Positions 25,628-34,113 of a stretch of 64,000 nt of DNA are shown piece by piece. Positions within the stretch are counted from its first letter, which is position 1. Each line of letters starts with the position of its first letter. The stretch comes from Hymenobacter sp. BT18. GTDB lineage: Bacteria; Bacteroidota; Bacteroidia; Cytophagales; Hymenobacteraceae. The position numbers and the translations under genes are program-made. The notes beneath the pieces are model-generated. The model was not told the origin of the DNA, did no database searches, and saw nothing but the letters and a program-made list of their open reading frames with translations. The stretch spans positions 1,798,001 through 1,862,000 of the forward strand of contig NZ_CP050954.1 of NCBI RefSeq assembly GCF_012273015.1, in the 5' to 3' direction.

Positions 25628-26311
25628 TCAGGCAGTAAAGAAAATCCGTTCCACCGTCCAGTAAGCGGCAATCAGCCCGATGACGACGGAAGCCGGAATA
25701 ACAATGCGCTGCTTGTACCAGGGCTTGCCCGCAAACCAGCGCCCAACAAGCGCATAGAGCAGTAAAATGACCGTGACCTGACCTAACTCCACTCCCACAT
25801 TAAACGCCAGTAACGACTCGAGGAAAGAGGTACGAGGCAGCCCCACCGAGGACAGAGCGCTGGCGAAACCCATACCGTGGATAAGACCAAAGCCAAAGAC
25901 CACAGCCAGCCGCCACGGGTTAAGCCGCTCGGTAATGATGTTTTCAAGCGCCACGAAAAGTATGGAAAGAGCAATAACCGGCTCGACAATGGATGCTGGC
26001 GGTGAAATAAACCCATACATCGACAAGCCCAGCGTGATGGAATGGGCCACGGTGAAGGCAGTAGCCTGCCAGAGCACCGAGCGCAGCTTAGGCTCCAGCA
26101 AGTACAAGCTCACCACAAACAGGATGTGGTCGAGCCCCAGGGGCAAGATGTGTTTGTAGCCTTCCAGCAGGTAGGTCGATAGCACGTCGGTGCGCGACAG
26201 TTTGCTCAGGTCCTGGTCGAGCACGTGCGCCTTAGCCACCTGAGGCAGCAGCCACAGCAGCAAGCCTACCAAAGCCGGCCACCAACGACGAGCAACAGAA
26301 AGTCGGTGCAT
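25628..26311 (-). CDS. HupE/UreJ family membrane protein
   Basis: The 227-residue protein has a signal-like first segment and about six further helices. Conserved family patches are visible: YKHILPLGLDHILFVVSLYLL, ATAFTVAHSITLGLSM, FVALENI, FGLIHGMGFASAL and FNVGVELGQVTVILLLY. The intramembrane His and Asp/Glu residues in these patches resemble those of HupE/UreJ nickel and cobalt permeases. It may move a divalent metal across or out of the inner membrane. It follows the TPR protein gene by 33 bases and precedes the small His/Cys-rich protein and the TonB-dependent receptor. Confidence 0.88.
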   Translation of the reverse strand: MHRLSVARRWWPALVGLLLWLLPQVAKAHVLDQDLSKLSRTDVLSTYLLEGYKHILPLGLDHILFVVSLYLLEPKLRSVLWQATAFTVAHSITLGLSMYGFISPPASIVEPVIALSILFVALENIITERLNPWRLAVVFGFGLIHGMGFASALSSVGLPRTSFLESLLAFNVGVELGQVTVILLLYALVGRWFAGKPWYKQRIVIPASVVIGLIAAYWTVERIFFTA

Positions 26312-26344
26312 CGCGAGAGTTTCGAAGAGAGTAAGTGGCCTGGC

Positions 26345-27679
26345 TTAGCGCACGGCCAACAGCTTGCGGCCTTCGTCGGCCAAATCGGCTTCTAGGTACG
26401 GGTTAATAGCCAGCGCCTGCTTAATAAGTGCCTGCCCGGCGGAGTCCTGCCCCGTTTTGAGGGCAATGAGGCCGGCGCGGCACAGTTGGGTGGGGTTTTG
26501 CGAGTTGGTGCGGCGGGCTTTTTTCATGTATTGCGCGGCGGCGGCATACTCTCCCCGCTTGTAATGCACCCAAGCCATAGTTTCGCACACGTCAATGTTA
26601 TCGGGCCGGCGCTTGTACTCTATTTGGGCGTGCTTTAGCGCCTTATCCAGCTCATTGGTTTTGAGGTAGGCAAAAGCCAGCTCCCGGTCCACGTAGTGAC
26701 CTACGTTTTCGTCGGCTTCGGCTGCTTCGGCGCTGGCATCCAGCTGCCGAATGGCGTCACGGGCAGCAGCCTGAGCTTTCTGCGGCTCGCCGTTCAGGCG
26801 GTATAGGTCGGTTAGCTCATCCGTGAAAGCATAGTCGGCCACAAGGGTGCGGGCTTTTTCCAGCTGCTTAATAGCAGCCGGGTAGTGCTGGCGGGCCCGC
26901 TCCACGCGGCCCAGCCCAGCCAGCGCGTAGGCGTAGGATGGCCGGTACTGCAACGACTGTTGGTAGTTGTTTTCGGCTTGCTCGAGGTTGCCGGTGATTT
27001 CGTACAAATGGCCCAGCGTCACGCGGGCCCATTCGGTTTGCTCCATGCCCGGCACGCCGGCCCGCACGGCCATTTGCATAGCTTCTACAGCGCCCGGTAG
27101 GTCCCCGTGGATTTCGCGCAGGTAAGACACGCGGGAATAAGCCGTCAGGTCGGGGCGAATCTGGTTCATTTTATCGGCCATGCGCACGGCAGCGGCGTAG
27201 CTGCCCAGCTCTACGTTGGCATCGCAGAGTAGCCCGTACACAAAGCCACTGTGCGGATTCACTGCTTGAGCGCGCCGCGCCAGCTCTAGGCCTTCGGAAA
27301 AATGGTGCTGGGTGAGGCTAAGGGACGCCTTGCAGCACAGGGCTTCGAAATTGTCGGGCTCAGCGCGTAAGACCCGATCCAGCAGTTGCACAGCTGCGGC
27401 ATCGTAGTAGGCATGCTCGCCGGTGACACGGCCTTCCTGCATGAACGCCTGGGCGAGCTGTAGCTGGGCCTCGTGGTCATTGGGCTGCTGCCGCAGACGC
27501 GCTTGCAAACCTGCTACGGCCTTGCGGGTGTTCAGCCACTCGCCCCCGGCGGCCATGGCACCTTGCCGAATCTTAAGCTGCGGAAGCGGAGCCGTTGGCC
27601 GGCGGAGTAGCAAGGCACCTACCGTCGCGATAAAGCCTACGACCAGCAAGGCGTATAAAATGCGTCGAGGTGTTGTCAT
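26345..27679 (-). CDS. Membrane-anchored tetratricopeptide repeat protein
   Basis: The 444-residue product has an N-terminal membrane anchor (ILYALLVVGFIATVGALLL) and then many helical pairs with TPR spacing, such as NDHEAQLQLAQAFMQEGR, DNFEALCCKASLSLTQHHF, PSYAYALAGLGRVERARQHY and QNPTQLCRAGLIALKTGQDS. About ten repeats are recognisable. It probably faces the periplasm as a scaffold. The start at 27679 is preferred to an upstream ATG at 27709 because the anchor then follows directly. It sits between the DUF4331 and HupE genes in one direction, suggesting a shared complex. Confidence 0.85.
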   Translation of the reverse strand: MTTPRRILYALLVVGFIATVGALLLRRPTAPLPQLKIRQGAMAAGGEWLNTRKAVAGLQARLRQQPNDHEAQLQLAQAFMQEGRVTGEHAYYDAAAVQLLDRVLRAEPDNFEALCCKASLSLTQHHFSEGLELARRAQAVNPHSGFVYGLLCDANVELGSYAAAVRMADKMNQIRPDLTAYSRVSYLREIHGDLPGAVEAMQMAVRAGVPGMEQTEWARVTLGHLYEITGNLEQAENNYQQSLQYRPSYAYALAGLGRVERARQHYPAAIKQLEKARTLVADYAFTDELTDLYRLNGEPQKAQAAARDAIRQLDASAEAAEADENVGHYVDRELAFAYLKTNELDKALKHAQIEYKRRPDNIDVCETMAWVHYKRGEYAAAAQYMKKARRTNSQNPTQLCRAGLIALKTGQDSAGQALIKQALAINPYLEADLADEGRKLLAVR

Positions 27680-27708
27680 ATGATGAGGTAATGTGGGCAC
27701 AATGCACA

Positions 27709-27736
27709 CGTCCGGCCGCCTTGCAGCGACCGGACG
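27709..27736 (-). promoter_or_regulatory. Intercistronic hairpin after the DUF4331 gene
   Basis: An 11-bp stem with one mismatch (cgtccggccgc / gcgaccggacg) and a 6-base loop lies between the DUF4331 stop and the TPR start. It has no T run, so it may protect or partly attenuate the message rather than end it. Confidence 0.4.
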
Positions 27737-27756
27737 GTTACATCGTTAATAAACGC

Positions 27757-29871
27757 TTACTCTTTGTTTTTCAGCAGCTTCACCGACTGCAGCATCGTAC
27801 GCCCCGTGGAGAGGCGGGCAATATACAAGCCGCTGGCCATGCCGGCGGGAGCCTTCCATTCAAACTCGTACGTACCGGGCTTCACTACTTTGTCGCGCAC
27901 CGGCGTAGCTATTACGCGGCCGTTGATGTCCACAATGGTGATAGTGATGGGCATACGCTGCGTAATGCGGTAGCTGAACGTAGTCTGCCCTACGAACGGA
28001 TTGGGGTAGTTCTGCGACAATTCCGCCAGCTGAGGCTGCAGGCCCAGGCCCGATCCGCCACGTTGCGACGTTACGGTAGGCTGCGCTTTGGTGCCCGACC
28101 AAGGAGTTTGCTGGTAGGGGAACGTAGCTTTCAGCGTGGTATCGTTCTTTTCTACGCCCGTTGTGAAGGTTAGCACGTTTTGCAGCTGCTGGGTTACGGG
28201 GTTCGTAGCGGCGGCGTCAAAGTCGTCGTACCAGAGGCCCACGGCGGCCAGTACGGCTCCGCTCACGGCTTGCAGCTCAATCCGCACTACGTCATCTTCT
28301 AAGCGGCGCCCGTTCGGGAAACCGTCCATGTTTGGAATGGCCTGGAGCGTGGCGTTGGCGTTATAGCGCGGGTCCGTCAAACCCAGTACAGCAGCAGCCA
28401 GCAGTCCTTCGGAGCTGAAGTCGGCCGATTTACGGTCGGTAACGGGCACGGCCATGTTCAGGCGCAGCATGTCGCCGACTACGGGCAGGAAGTTATTGAT
28501 GAACGGCTTACCCGCCGTGAGGGGGTTGCCGCCCGTTTTGCCGGTAGCCAGCTGATACGGAATCAGGTTAGGCACGCCGGTCACGAAAATCGGCAATATG
28601 TCTACGGAACGCGGATTGTTGGCCTGTAGCAGGATCGGACCAAAGGTGGCATCGGCAAACACGGTTCCGGCGCGCTGGGCCGGCGTCAGCACCGACAGGC
28701 CATCGGCACCGTTGCGGAAGTCGAAGCCCGCAGCCGGCAAGCCGGGGCGGCCGGCCAACGACTTCGACTGAATGCGCAGCTTCATAAAGCCGGGCACTGC
28801 TTCGCCGTAGTACGTCTGGCCGGCGGGCTTGGGCGCAGCTGGTGCTTTCGGCGCGTCGTCGGCCATGTACAGCGCCAGCTCGGGGTTCACGAAGTTGGCG
28901 TTGAAGGCCGCGTTTTCGTTGTAGGGCGTACGGGCGTTAAACTCGTCCTTGTTACCGATGGGGTTAACCACCTCGTTGGTAAGCGGCATGCCCAGGCGCG
29001 AAACCTGTACCCAGTCGCCGCTGTGCTCCTGCGTGCCATCGGTTTTCAGGGTGCGAATAGCGCGGCGGCTAGCCGAAGCCCACACCCCAATCACGAAGTC
29101 ACCGTCGAGAATGTTGGCGGCTTTATCCACGGTTTTGCCATCCTTCTGCAACTCCGAAATCGGGATTTGCAGCGCAATGGTGTTGACGTTCTTATGATAC
29201 AGTCCGTCGCGGGCATTCTCGGGACGCAGGCCACCCAGGTCTTCAATAGCTCCAATGTCTACGAAAAATGGGTCATCAACGGGGCCGCAGAACACTTTGC
29301 TGCCGCCGGCTGTCTCAATGGCGCCGTTCATCAGCGACTCGTAGCTGGCAGCAGCCAGCCCGGCGGCGCCCGTAATGGCGCGGGGGCCTACGTTGTAAGG
29401 CGGTACGGTACCTGCGCTAACCAGCGTGGTAGTGGCGCCGCCCTTGATGCGCTCCAGCTTGTAGGTGGTCTTCAGGTTTTCCTTCTTCAGCCGGATGTTG
29501 AAGTGCGTAGTCGGGTCTTCGTTGGTCCTGGTAAAGGTAAAGCGGTACGTAATGTCGTCGCCCGTGGTCGTAGCGTCGTTTTTGATGTGGATTTCGTACC
29601 GGATGTCTTCCCCGAAGTGGTAGTAGTTGGGTCCGCCCTGCGGCAGCTGGAAGGGAATAAAGTTGGCAATGATGGTTACCAGCTCATCGTTGCTGGGGTC
29701 GCGAAAGGCGTACACATCGGTGTTGTCGGCCAGCGGGTCATCCGCAATGAGCGGCGCTTCCCGGTGGCTGGATGCCTCTAGCGGTGTTGTCTGGCTACTC
29801 CAGACCGCCAGTCCGGCGGCTCCCAGCGCAGCCAGCGCTACCGATAGAATCGGACGAGTAAATTTCTTCAT
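27757..29871 (-). CDS. DUF4331 protein with type IX sorting domain
   Basis: The 704-residue secreted protein has a signal peptide (about residues 1-33) and begins its mature part with SSHREAPLIADDPLADNTDVYAF, whose SSHREAPLI and DxTDVYAF segments mark DUF4331. This domain of unknown function runs to about residue 610. The end is a type IX sorting domain (NYPNPFVGQTTFSY, VDINGRV, GLYIARL, SVKLLKNKE). It should therefore be placed on the cell surface or released. It is the first gene of the run with the TPR protein, HupE, the small His/Cys-rich protein and the TonB-dependent receptor, so it may capture the ligand which that system imports. Confidence 0.88.
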   Translation of the reverse strand: MKKFTRPILSVALAALGAAGLAVWSSQTTPLEASSHREAPLIADDPLADNTDVYAFRDPSNDELVTIIANFIPFQLPQGGPNYYHFGEDIRYEIHIKNDATTTGDDITYRFTFTRTNEDPTTHFNIRLKKENLKTTYKLERIKGGATTTLVSAGTVPPYNVGPRAITGAAGLAAASYESLMNGAIETAGGSKVFCGPVDDPFFVDIGAIEDLGGLRPENARDGLYHKNVNTIALQIPISELQKDGKTVDKAANILDGDFVIGVWASASRRAIRTLKTDGTQEHSGDWVQVSRLGMPLTNEVVNPIGNKDEFNARTPYNENAAFNANFVNPELALYMADDAPKAPAAPKPAGQTYYGEAVPGFMKLRIQSKSLAGRPGLPAAGFDFRNGADGLSVLTPAQRAGTVFADATFGPILLQANNPRSVDILPIFVTGVPNLIPYQLATGKTGGNPLTAGKPFINNFLPVVGDMLRLNMAVPVTDRKSADFSSEGLLAAAVLGLTDPRYNANATLQAIPNMDGFPNGRRLEDDVVRIELQAVSGAVLAAVGLWYDDFDAAATNPVTQQLQNVLTFTTGVEKNDTTLKATFPYQQTPWSGTKAQPTVTSQRGGSGLGLQPQLAELSQNYPNPFVGQTTFSYRITQRMPITITIVDINGRVIATPVRDKVVKPGTYEFEWKAPAGMASGLYIARLSTGRTMLQSVKLLKNKE

Positions 29872-30259
29872 GCGGAATGATGGGGGTTAAGTGAAAGGAT
29901 ATAGAATAGCCACGTAGCACCCTGAAAGGCAGAAATGCCGGTGGAAAAGAAGCTCAGAAGAGTTGCAGTAGAAAAAACGCCGCTTGAATTAAGACGGACG
30001 CAGGCAGCTGGCTAGTAATCAGCTGAAAATAAGAAAGGTAAATCAGTCGGAGGCGGGAACCGTAGACCACATACGGGATAGTGAGCTCGACCGGATTGAT
30101 TTATTTAAAGTTATTTCAGTACATAATTCCGGCTAACCTCGTCTGTGCGGCCCCCGCGCATTCTTCGCTACTTTTGTAGCCTCCCAAACGGTTTGCCACG
30201 CAGGCTGTTCTAGTACTATTTCGCCCCTTGCGCGCCCTCGCGGCGCTTCTTTTTTTGCT
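29872..30259. other. Divergent intergenic region, 388 bp
   Basis: This gap separates the minus-strand DUF4331 gene and the plus-strand HscA-type gene. No gene is supported. The only clear site is a TACTTTTG box at 30169-30176 on the plus strand. The half near the DUF4331 start contains TATCCTTTC-like sequence on the minus strand, a weak -7 match. Confidence 0.55.
30169..30176 (+). promoter_or_regulatory. Bacteroidota -7 element before the hscA-type gene
   Basis: TACTTTTG matches TAnnTTTG about 84 bases before the ATG at 30260. No TTG is present at the -33 spacing, so confidence is moderate. Confidence 0.4.
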
Positions 30260-32122
30260 ATGGCTAAAGTTGCAATCAACCTCTCTACCGGCAGTATTCA
30301 GCAGGAAGAAATCATCGTCGGTATCGACCTGGGCACCACCAACTCGCTGGTAGCCTACATTCACCCCGATGGCCGCCACCCCATAGCCATCAACGACCAG
30401 GGCCGCGGCACCATCGTGCCCTCGGTAGTGCACTTTCCAGCCGGCGGCGAAACGCCCATTGTGGGCACTGAGGCCAAGGAGTACTTGCTTACCGACCCGC
30501 AAAACACCATCTACTCGGTAAAGCGCCTGTTAGGTAAGTCGTATAAGGACCTGGGCCAGCATGCCCGCGACCTAGGCTATAAGGTTATCGACGACAACTC
30601 CGAGGGACTGGTGAAAATCCGGGTGGGCGAGAAGTTCTACTCCCCCATCGAGCTGTCGGCCGAAATTCTGAAGGAGTTGCGCGCCCGCGCCGAGCATGCC
30701 CTGAAAACGCCCGTCAACAAAGCCGTGATTACGGTGCCGGCCTACTTCAACGATTCCCAGCGCCAAGCCACCCGCGACGCAGGCCGCCTGGCCGGGCTGG
30801 AAGTGCTGCGCATCGTGAACGAGCCCACCGCGGCAGCTTTGGCCTACGGCATCGGCCTCGACCCCGAGGAAGAGAAAACCGTGGCCGTGTACGACCTCGG
30901 CGGCGGCACCTTCGATATCAGCATCCTGCACCTGCACCAGGGCATTTTCGAGGTGCTCAGCACCAACGGCGACACCTACCTCGGGGGCGACGACCTCGAC
31001 CGCGCCATTATCAACCACTGGACCCAGCAGCACAACCTAGCCACCACGCTGGCCGACAACGGCCCGCTGCAGCAGGAGCTGCGCCTGCTGGCCGAAGCCG
31101 CCAAGCGTTACCTCAGCCAGCACGACGACTTTGGAGCCAACTTCCACGATAACCTGGTGCTGCGCCTCACGCGCCCGGAGTTTGAGGAGCTGATTCGGCC
31201 GCTGGTGGAGCGCACGATTGATTCCTGCCGCATCGCCCTGGCCGATGCCAAGCTGCAGGTCCAGGACCTGACGGCCGTGCTACTCGTGGGGGGTTCTACC
31301 CGCGTGCCGCTGGTGTACAACGCCGTTTCCGAGTTTTTCAGGCAGCCGGCCAACAACTCCCTGAACCCCGACGAAGTAGTAGCCTTGGGCGCCGCCATTC
31401 AGGCCGACATCCTGGGAGGCAACCGCCGCGACGTGCTGCTCCTGGACGTGACGCCCCTCACACTGGGCATTGAAACCCTGGGCGGGCTCATGGACCCCAT
31501 CATTCCACGCAACTCCAAAATACCCACGAAGGCCGGCCGCCAGTATACCACCTCCGTGGATGGGCAGGTGAACCTGAAGATTTCGGTGTACCAGGGAGAA
31601 CGGGACTTGGTGAAGGAAAACCGCAAGCTGGCCGAGTTCGACCTGCGCGGTATCCCGGCCATGCCCGCCGGCCTGCCCAAAGTCGACGTCAACTTTATCC
31701 TGAATGCCGATGGTATTCTGAAGGTGGAAGCCATAGAGTTGCGCTCCAACACCCGGCAGGCCGTGGAAATCAAGCCCCAGTACGGCCTCACCGACGAGCA
31801 GGTGGAGCAGATGCTCATGGACTCGATGACGCACGCCCGGGAGGATATTGCGGCCCGCATGGTGATTGAGGCCCGCACTGTAGCGGAGCAGATGCTCTAC
31901 CAAGTGGAGCGTTTCGTGGCGAAAAACGGCCAGCACCTCACCGCCGAGGAAATCACGCAGACGACAGCCGGCGTGGCTCAGCTCAAAGCGGCCCTTACCA
32001 CTCAGGAGAAAGACGTTATTCTAAAGGCCGTAGATGAGCTAGAGGAGCTGACGCGCCCCTTCGCCGAGCGGGTGATGAACATTTCCATCAGCCAAGCCAT
32101 GGCCGGAAAGAAGATAGACTAG
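30260..32122 (+). CDS. hscA: Hsp70-family chaperone, HscA-like
   Basis: The 620-residue protein is an Hsp70. The ATPase domain shows [14 protein letters not shown] (phosphate 1), [51 protein letters not shown] (phosphate 2) and [13 protein letters not shown] (adenosine). The substrate domain begins [14 protein letters not shown]. About 18 residues precede the ATPase start ([17 protein letters not shown]), a feature I associate with Bacteroidota HscA, the Fe-S cluster assembly chaperone, rather than DnaK. The C-terminus lacks a DnaK-like Gly/acidic tail. The usual partners hscB and iscU are not adjacent, so the assignment to Fe-S assembly is by sequence pattern only. Confidence 0.8.
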   Translation: MAKVAINLSTGSIQQEEIIVGIDLGTTNSLVAYIHPDGRHPIAINDQGRGTIVPSVVHFPAGGETPIVGTEAKEYLLTDPQNTIYSVKRLLGKSYKDLGQHARDLGYKVIDDNSEGLVKIRVGEKFYSPIELSAEILKELRARAEHALKTPVNKAVITVPAYFNDSQRQATRDAGRLAGLEVLRIVNEPTAAALAYGIGLDPEEEKTVAVYDLGGGTFDISILHLHQGIFEVLSTNGDTYLGGDDLDRAIINHWTQQHNLATTLADNGPLQQELRLLAEAAKRYLSQHDDFGANFHDNLVLRLTRPEFEELIRPLVERTIDSCRIALADAKLQVQDLTAVLLVGGSTRVPLVYNAVSEFFRQPANNSLNPDEVVALGAAIQADILGGNRRDVLLLDVTPLTLGIETLGGLMDPIIPRNSKIPTKAGRQYTTSVDGQVNLKISVYQGERDLVKENRKLAEFDLRGIPAMPAGLPKVDVNFILNADGILKVEAIELRSNTRQAVEIKPQYGLTDEQVEQMLMDSMTHAREDIAARMVIEARTVAEQMLYQVERFVAKNGQHLTAEEITQTTAGVAQLKAALTTQEKDVILKAVDELEELTRPFAERVMNISISQAMAGKKID

Positions 32123-32167
32123 CCGAACAGGGCTTGTCTGTTTGCCCTCCAGAAACTTCTTCAGGAA

Positions 32168-32254
32168 GTCATCCTGAACCGAACGAAGGACCTATGCACA
32201 GCTGCACAACCTTTGCGTGGATGTAGCAAGGTCCTTCGCTCCGTTCAGGATGAC
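32168..32254. repeat. REP-like inverted repeat
   Basis: Two 26-base arms, 32168-32193 (gtcatcctgaaccgaacgaa...) and 32229-32254, are reverse complements with few mismatches around a 35-base loop. The core TCATCCTGAaCgnAACGAAGGACCT is of the kind widely dispersed between genes in Bacteroidota and other bacteria. It lies between hscA and anmK, and its right arm contains a potential ATG of anmK. Confidence 0.85.
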
Positions 32255-32300
32255 ATTCTTTGACTTTTGCGCCCATACGTTCACCAAAGCACGTAAGCCC

Positions 32301-33506
32301 TTGAACCCGCACGTTGCCCGTCTCTACCAGCTTGCCCAGCAGCCCAGCCGCCGCGTGGTGGGGCTGATGTCGGGCACCTCGTTGGATGGGCTGGATGTGG
32401 CGTTGTGCTGCCTGCATGGGCACGGCACCAGCACCAAGCTGGAATTGGAGCAGTTTGCTACCGTACCCTACTCTGATGCGGTGCGTCGCCGCATCCGGCA
32501 GGTGTTTGCGCAGCCCCAGGTGAGCCTGGAGTATCTTACCCTCCTGCATCCGTGGATAGGTCAGTTACACGCCGATATGGTCCTGGACTGCCTGCGCGCC
32601 TGGCAGGTGCCACCCGAGGCGGTAGACCTGCTCGCCAGCCACGGCCAAACCGTATTTCACGCCCCGCACCACCAGCACCAGCAGCCCGACTTTGCGGGGC
32701 GCAGCGCTACTCTGCAGCTCGGCGATGGAGACCAGCTGGCCGTGCGCACGGGCATCATTACGGTCAGTGACTTTCGGCAAAAGCACGTAGCCGCGGGCGG
32801 CGAAGGGGCTCCACTGGCCACGTACGGCGACTATCTGCTGCTAAGTAGCTCGACGGAAGCCCGCGTCCTGCTCAACCTGGGGGGCATTGCCAACTTCACT
32901 TTTCTGCCCCGTCTTGGGGATGCTTCGCTCCTACCCTTCAGCACCGATGCCGGGCCGGGCAATACGCTGCTGGATGCCACGGTTCGACAACGTTTGCCGG
33001 AGTTGGCTTATGACGAAGGTGGAAAGCTGGCCGCAGCCGGAAAGGTACACGCCGGGCTTTTGGCCCATTTGCTAAACGCCTCCTTTTTTACGGCTCCGGT
33101 TCCCAAAACCACCGGCCCCGAGCTATTCAGCGCTGCTTATGTGCGCCAGGCGCAGGAGCGTACCCAGACGCAGCACTTACCTCTGGAAGATCTGCTGGCT
33201 ACGCTCACGGAAGTAAGTGCGGCCGGCGTAGCCCTTGCGCTGGAACAAACTTGCGGGAAGCAGCCCGCCCTGGCTATCTACGCTAGTGGAGGCGGCGTGC
33301 ACAACGCGGCGCTGCTGGCCGCCTTGCAGCGCCGCTTACCAGCCTGCACCTTCGCTACTACCAGCTCGCTGGGGGTGCCGCCCGATGCCAAAGAAGCTAT
33401 TCTGTTTGCGCTACTCGCTAACGAGACGGTAGCAGGCACCCCGCTGGCGGTTCCGCTGGCGGGCATTCCAGCCGTGCTCTGCGGCAAGATTTCCTTGCCA
33501 GCCTAA
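32301..33506 (+). CDS. anmK: Anhydro-N-acetylmuramic acid kinase
   Basis: AnmK phosphorylates 1,6-anhydro-MurNAc released during cell-wall turnover and opens the ring to MurNAc 6-phosphate. The protein shows VVGLMSGTSLDGLDVALC near the N-terminus, LLASHGQTVFHAP, TVSDFRQKHVAAGGEGAPLA, VLLNLGGIANFTFLP and FSTDAGPGNTLLDA, all typical. I chose the TTG at 32301 (NPHVARLYQLAQ) because the family N-terminus starts there. The ATG codons at 32217 and 32250 lie in the loop and right arm of the REP-like repeat and would add unrelated residues. Its stop overlaps the stop of the convergent gene at 33503. Confidence 0.9.
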   Translation: MNPHVARLYQLAQQPSRRVVGLMSGTSLDGLDVALCCLHGHGTSTKLELEQFATVPYSDAVRRRIRQVFAQPQVSLEYLTLLHPWIGQLHADMVLDCLRAWQVPPEAVDLLASHGQTVFHAPHHQHQQPDFAGRSATLQLGDGDQLAVRTGIITVSDFRQKHVAAGGEGAPLATYGDYLLLSSSTEARVLLNLGGIANFTFLPRLGDASLLPFSTDAGPGNTLLDATVRQRLPELAYDEGGKLAAAGKVHAGLLAHLLNASFFTAPVPKTTGPELFSAAYVRQAQERTQTQHLPLEDLLATLTEVSAAGVALALEQTCGKQPALAIYASGGGVHNAALLAALQRRLPACTFATTSSLGVPPDAKEAILFALLANETVAGTPLAVPLAGIPAVLCGKISLPA

Positions 33507-33964
33507 GGAACAAGCGGCAGGCTTGGCTGATGCGCAGCAGCTGGCACCGGGGTAAAATACAGTATCCGCGTAGCTACCGAGTCGCGAAACGAAACATCCA
33601 GCTGCACGTGCGGGGCTCCGGCCAGCGTATCACTTTTGAAGGTGAAAGCGCAAAAGGGCCGAATAGTATTTCCCTCGCCCAGGCGCAAGCCCAATTTGTA
33701 CAGCGCAAAGTCGGGCCCGAACTGCTGGCCCTGCGCGTACACGGGTTGCATGGCCGCCGCAAACTGCACGGGCGTCAGGCGCTGGGCTACTCCCGCCTCC
33801 AGGAAACCGTAGGCCGTTGGGTAGTCGGCCCGCAGGACCGCCAACAGAAACTGCCGGGCCACTTGTACCTGAGACAGGGGCTTGGGCTCCGCTCGCGAAT
33901 CTGGCTGCAGCAGTGTGCTACTCAACAGCCCCAGGGTAGTCAGCAGCAACTTGGGAAGGCGCAT
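33503..33964 (-). CDS. Exported hypothetical protein, 153 residues
   Basis: The product has a signal peptide (residues 1-25, ending near SRA) and a single small domain. VARQFLLAVLRADYPTAYGFL followed by VAQRLTPVQFAAAMQPVYAQG resembles small periplasmic DUF3887/DUF4864-like folds in which a helix pair packs on a beta sheet, but I cannot assign a family with confidence. The stop overlaps the convergent anmK stop, so there is no room for a terminator between them. The function is unknown. Confidence 0.6.
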   Translation of the reverse strand: MRLPKLLLTTLGLLSSTLLQPDSRAEPKPLSQVQVARQFLLAVLRADYPTAYGFLEAGVAQRLTPVQFAAAMQPVYAQGQQFGPDFALYKLGLRLGEGNTIRPFCAFTFKSDTLAGAPHVQLDVSFRDSVATRILYFTPVPAAAHQPSLPLVP

Positions 33965-34038
33965 AGATTTGGGAAGGTCAGATTAGGTGCCCTTCCAACA
34001 CTACTGTTGCTAAAATAACTCAGTCATCCGCAAAGAAA

Positions 34039-34086
34039 AACCGGCGGCACCCAGCTGGCCGGAGCCTGAACTGGATACCGCCGGTT
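34039..34086 (-). terminator. Terminator of the CUB/CARDB surface protein gene
   Basis: The stem aaccggcgg / ccgccggtt encloses a 30-base loop. On the minus strand it is followed by TTTTTC, 28 bases after the stop at 34114. Confidence 0.65.
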
Positions 34087-34113
34087 GTACACCTGGCGAA
34101 GAAGGCAAGTTTA

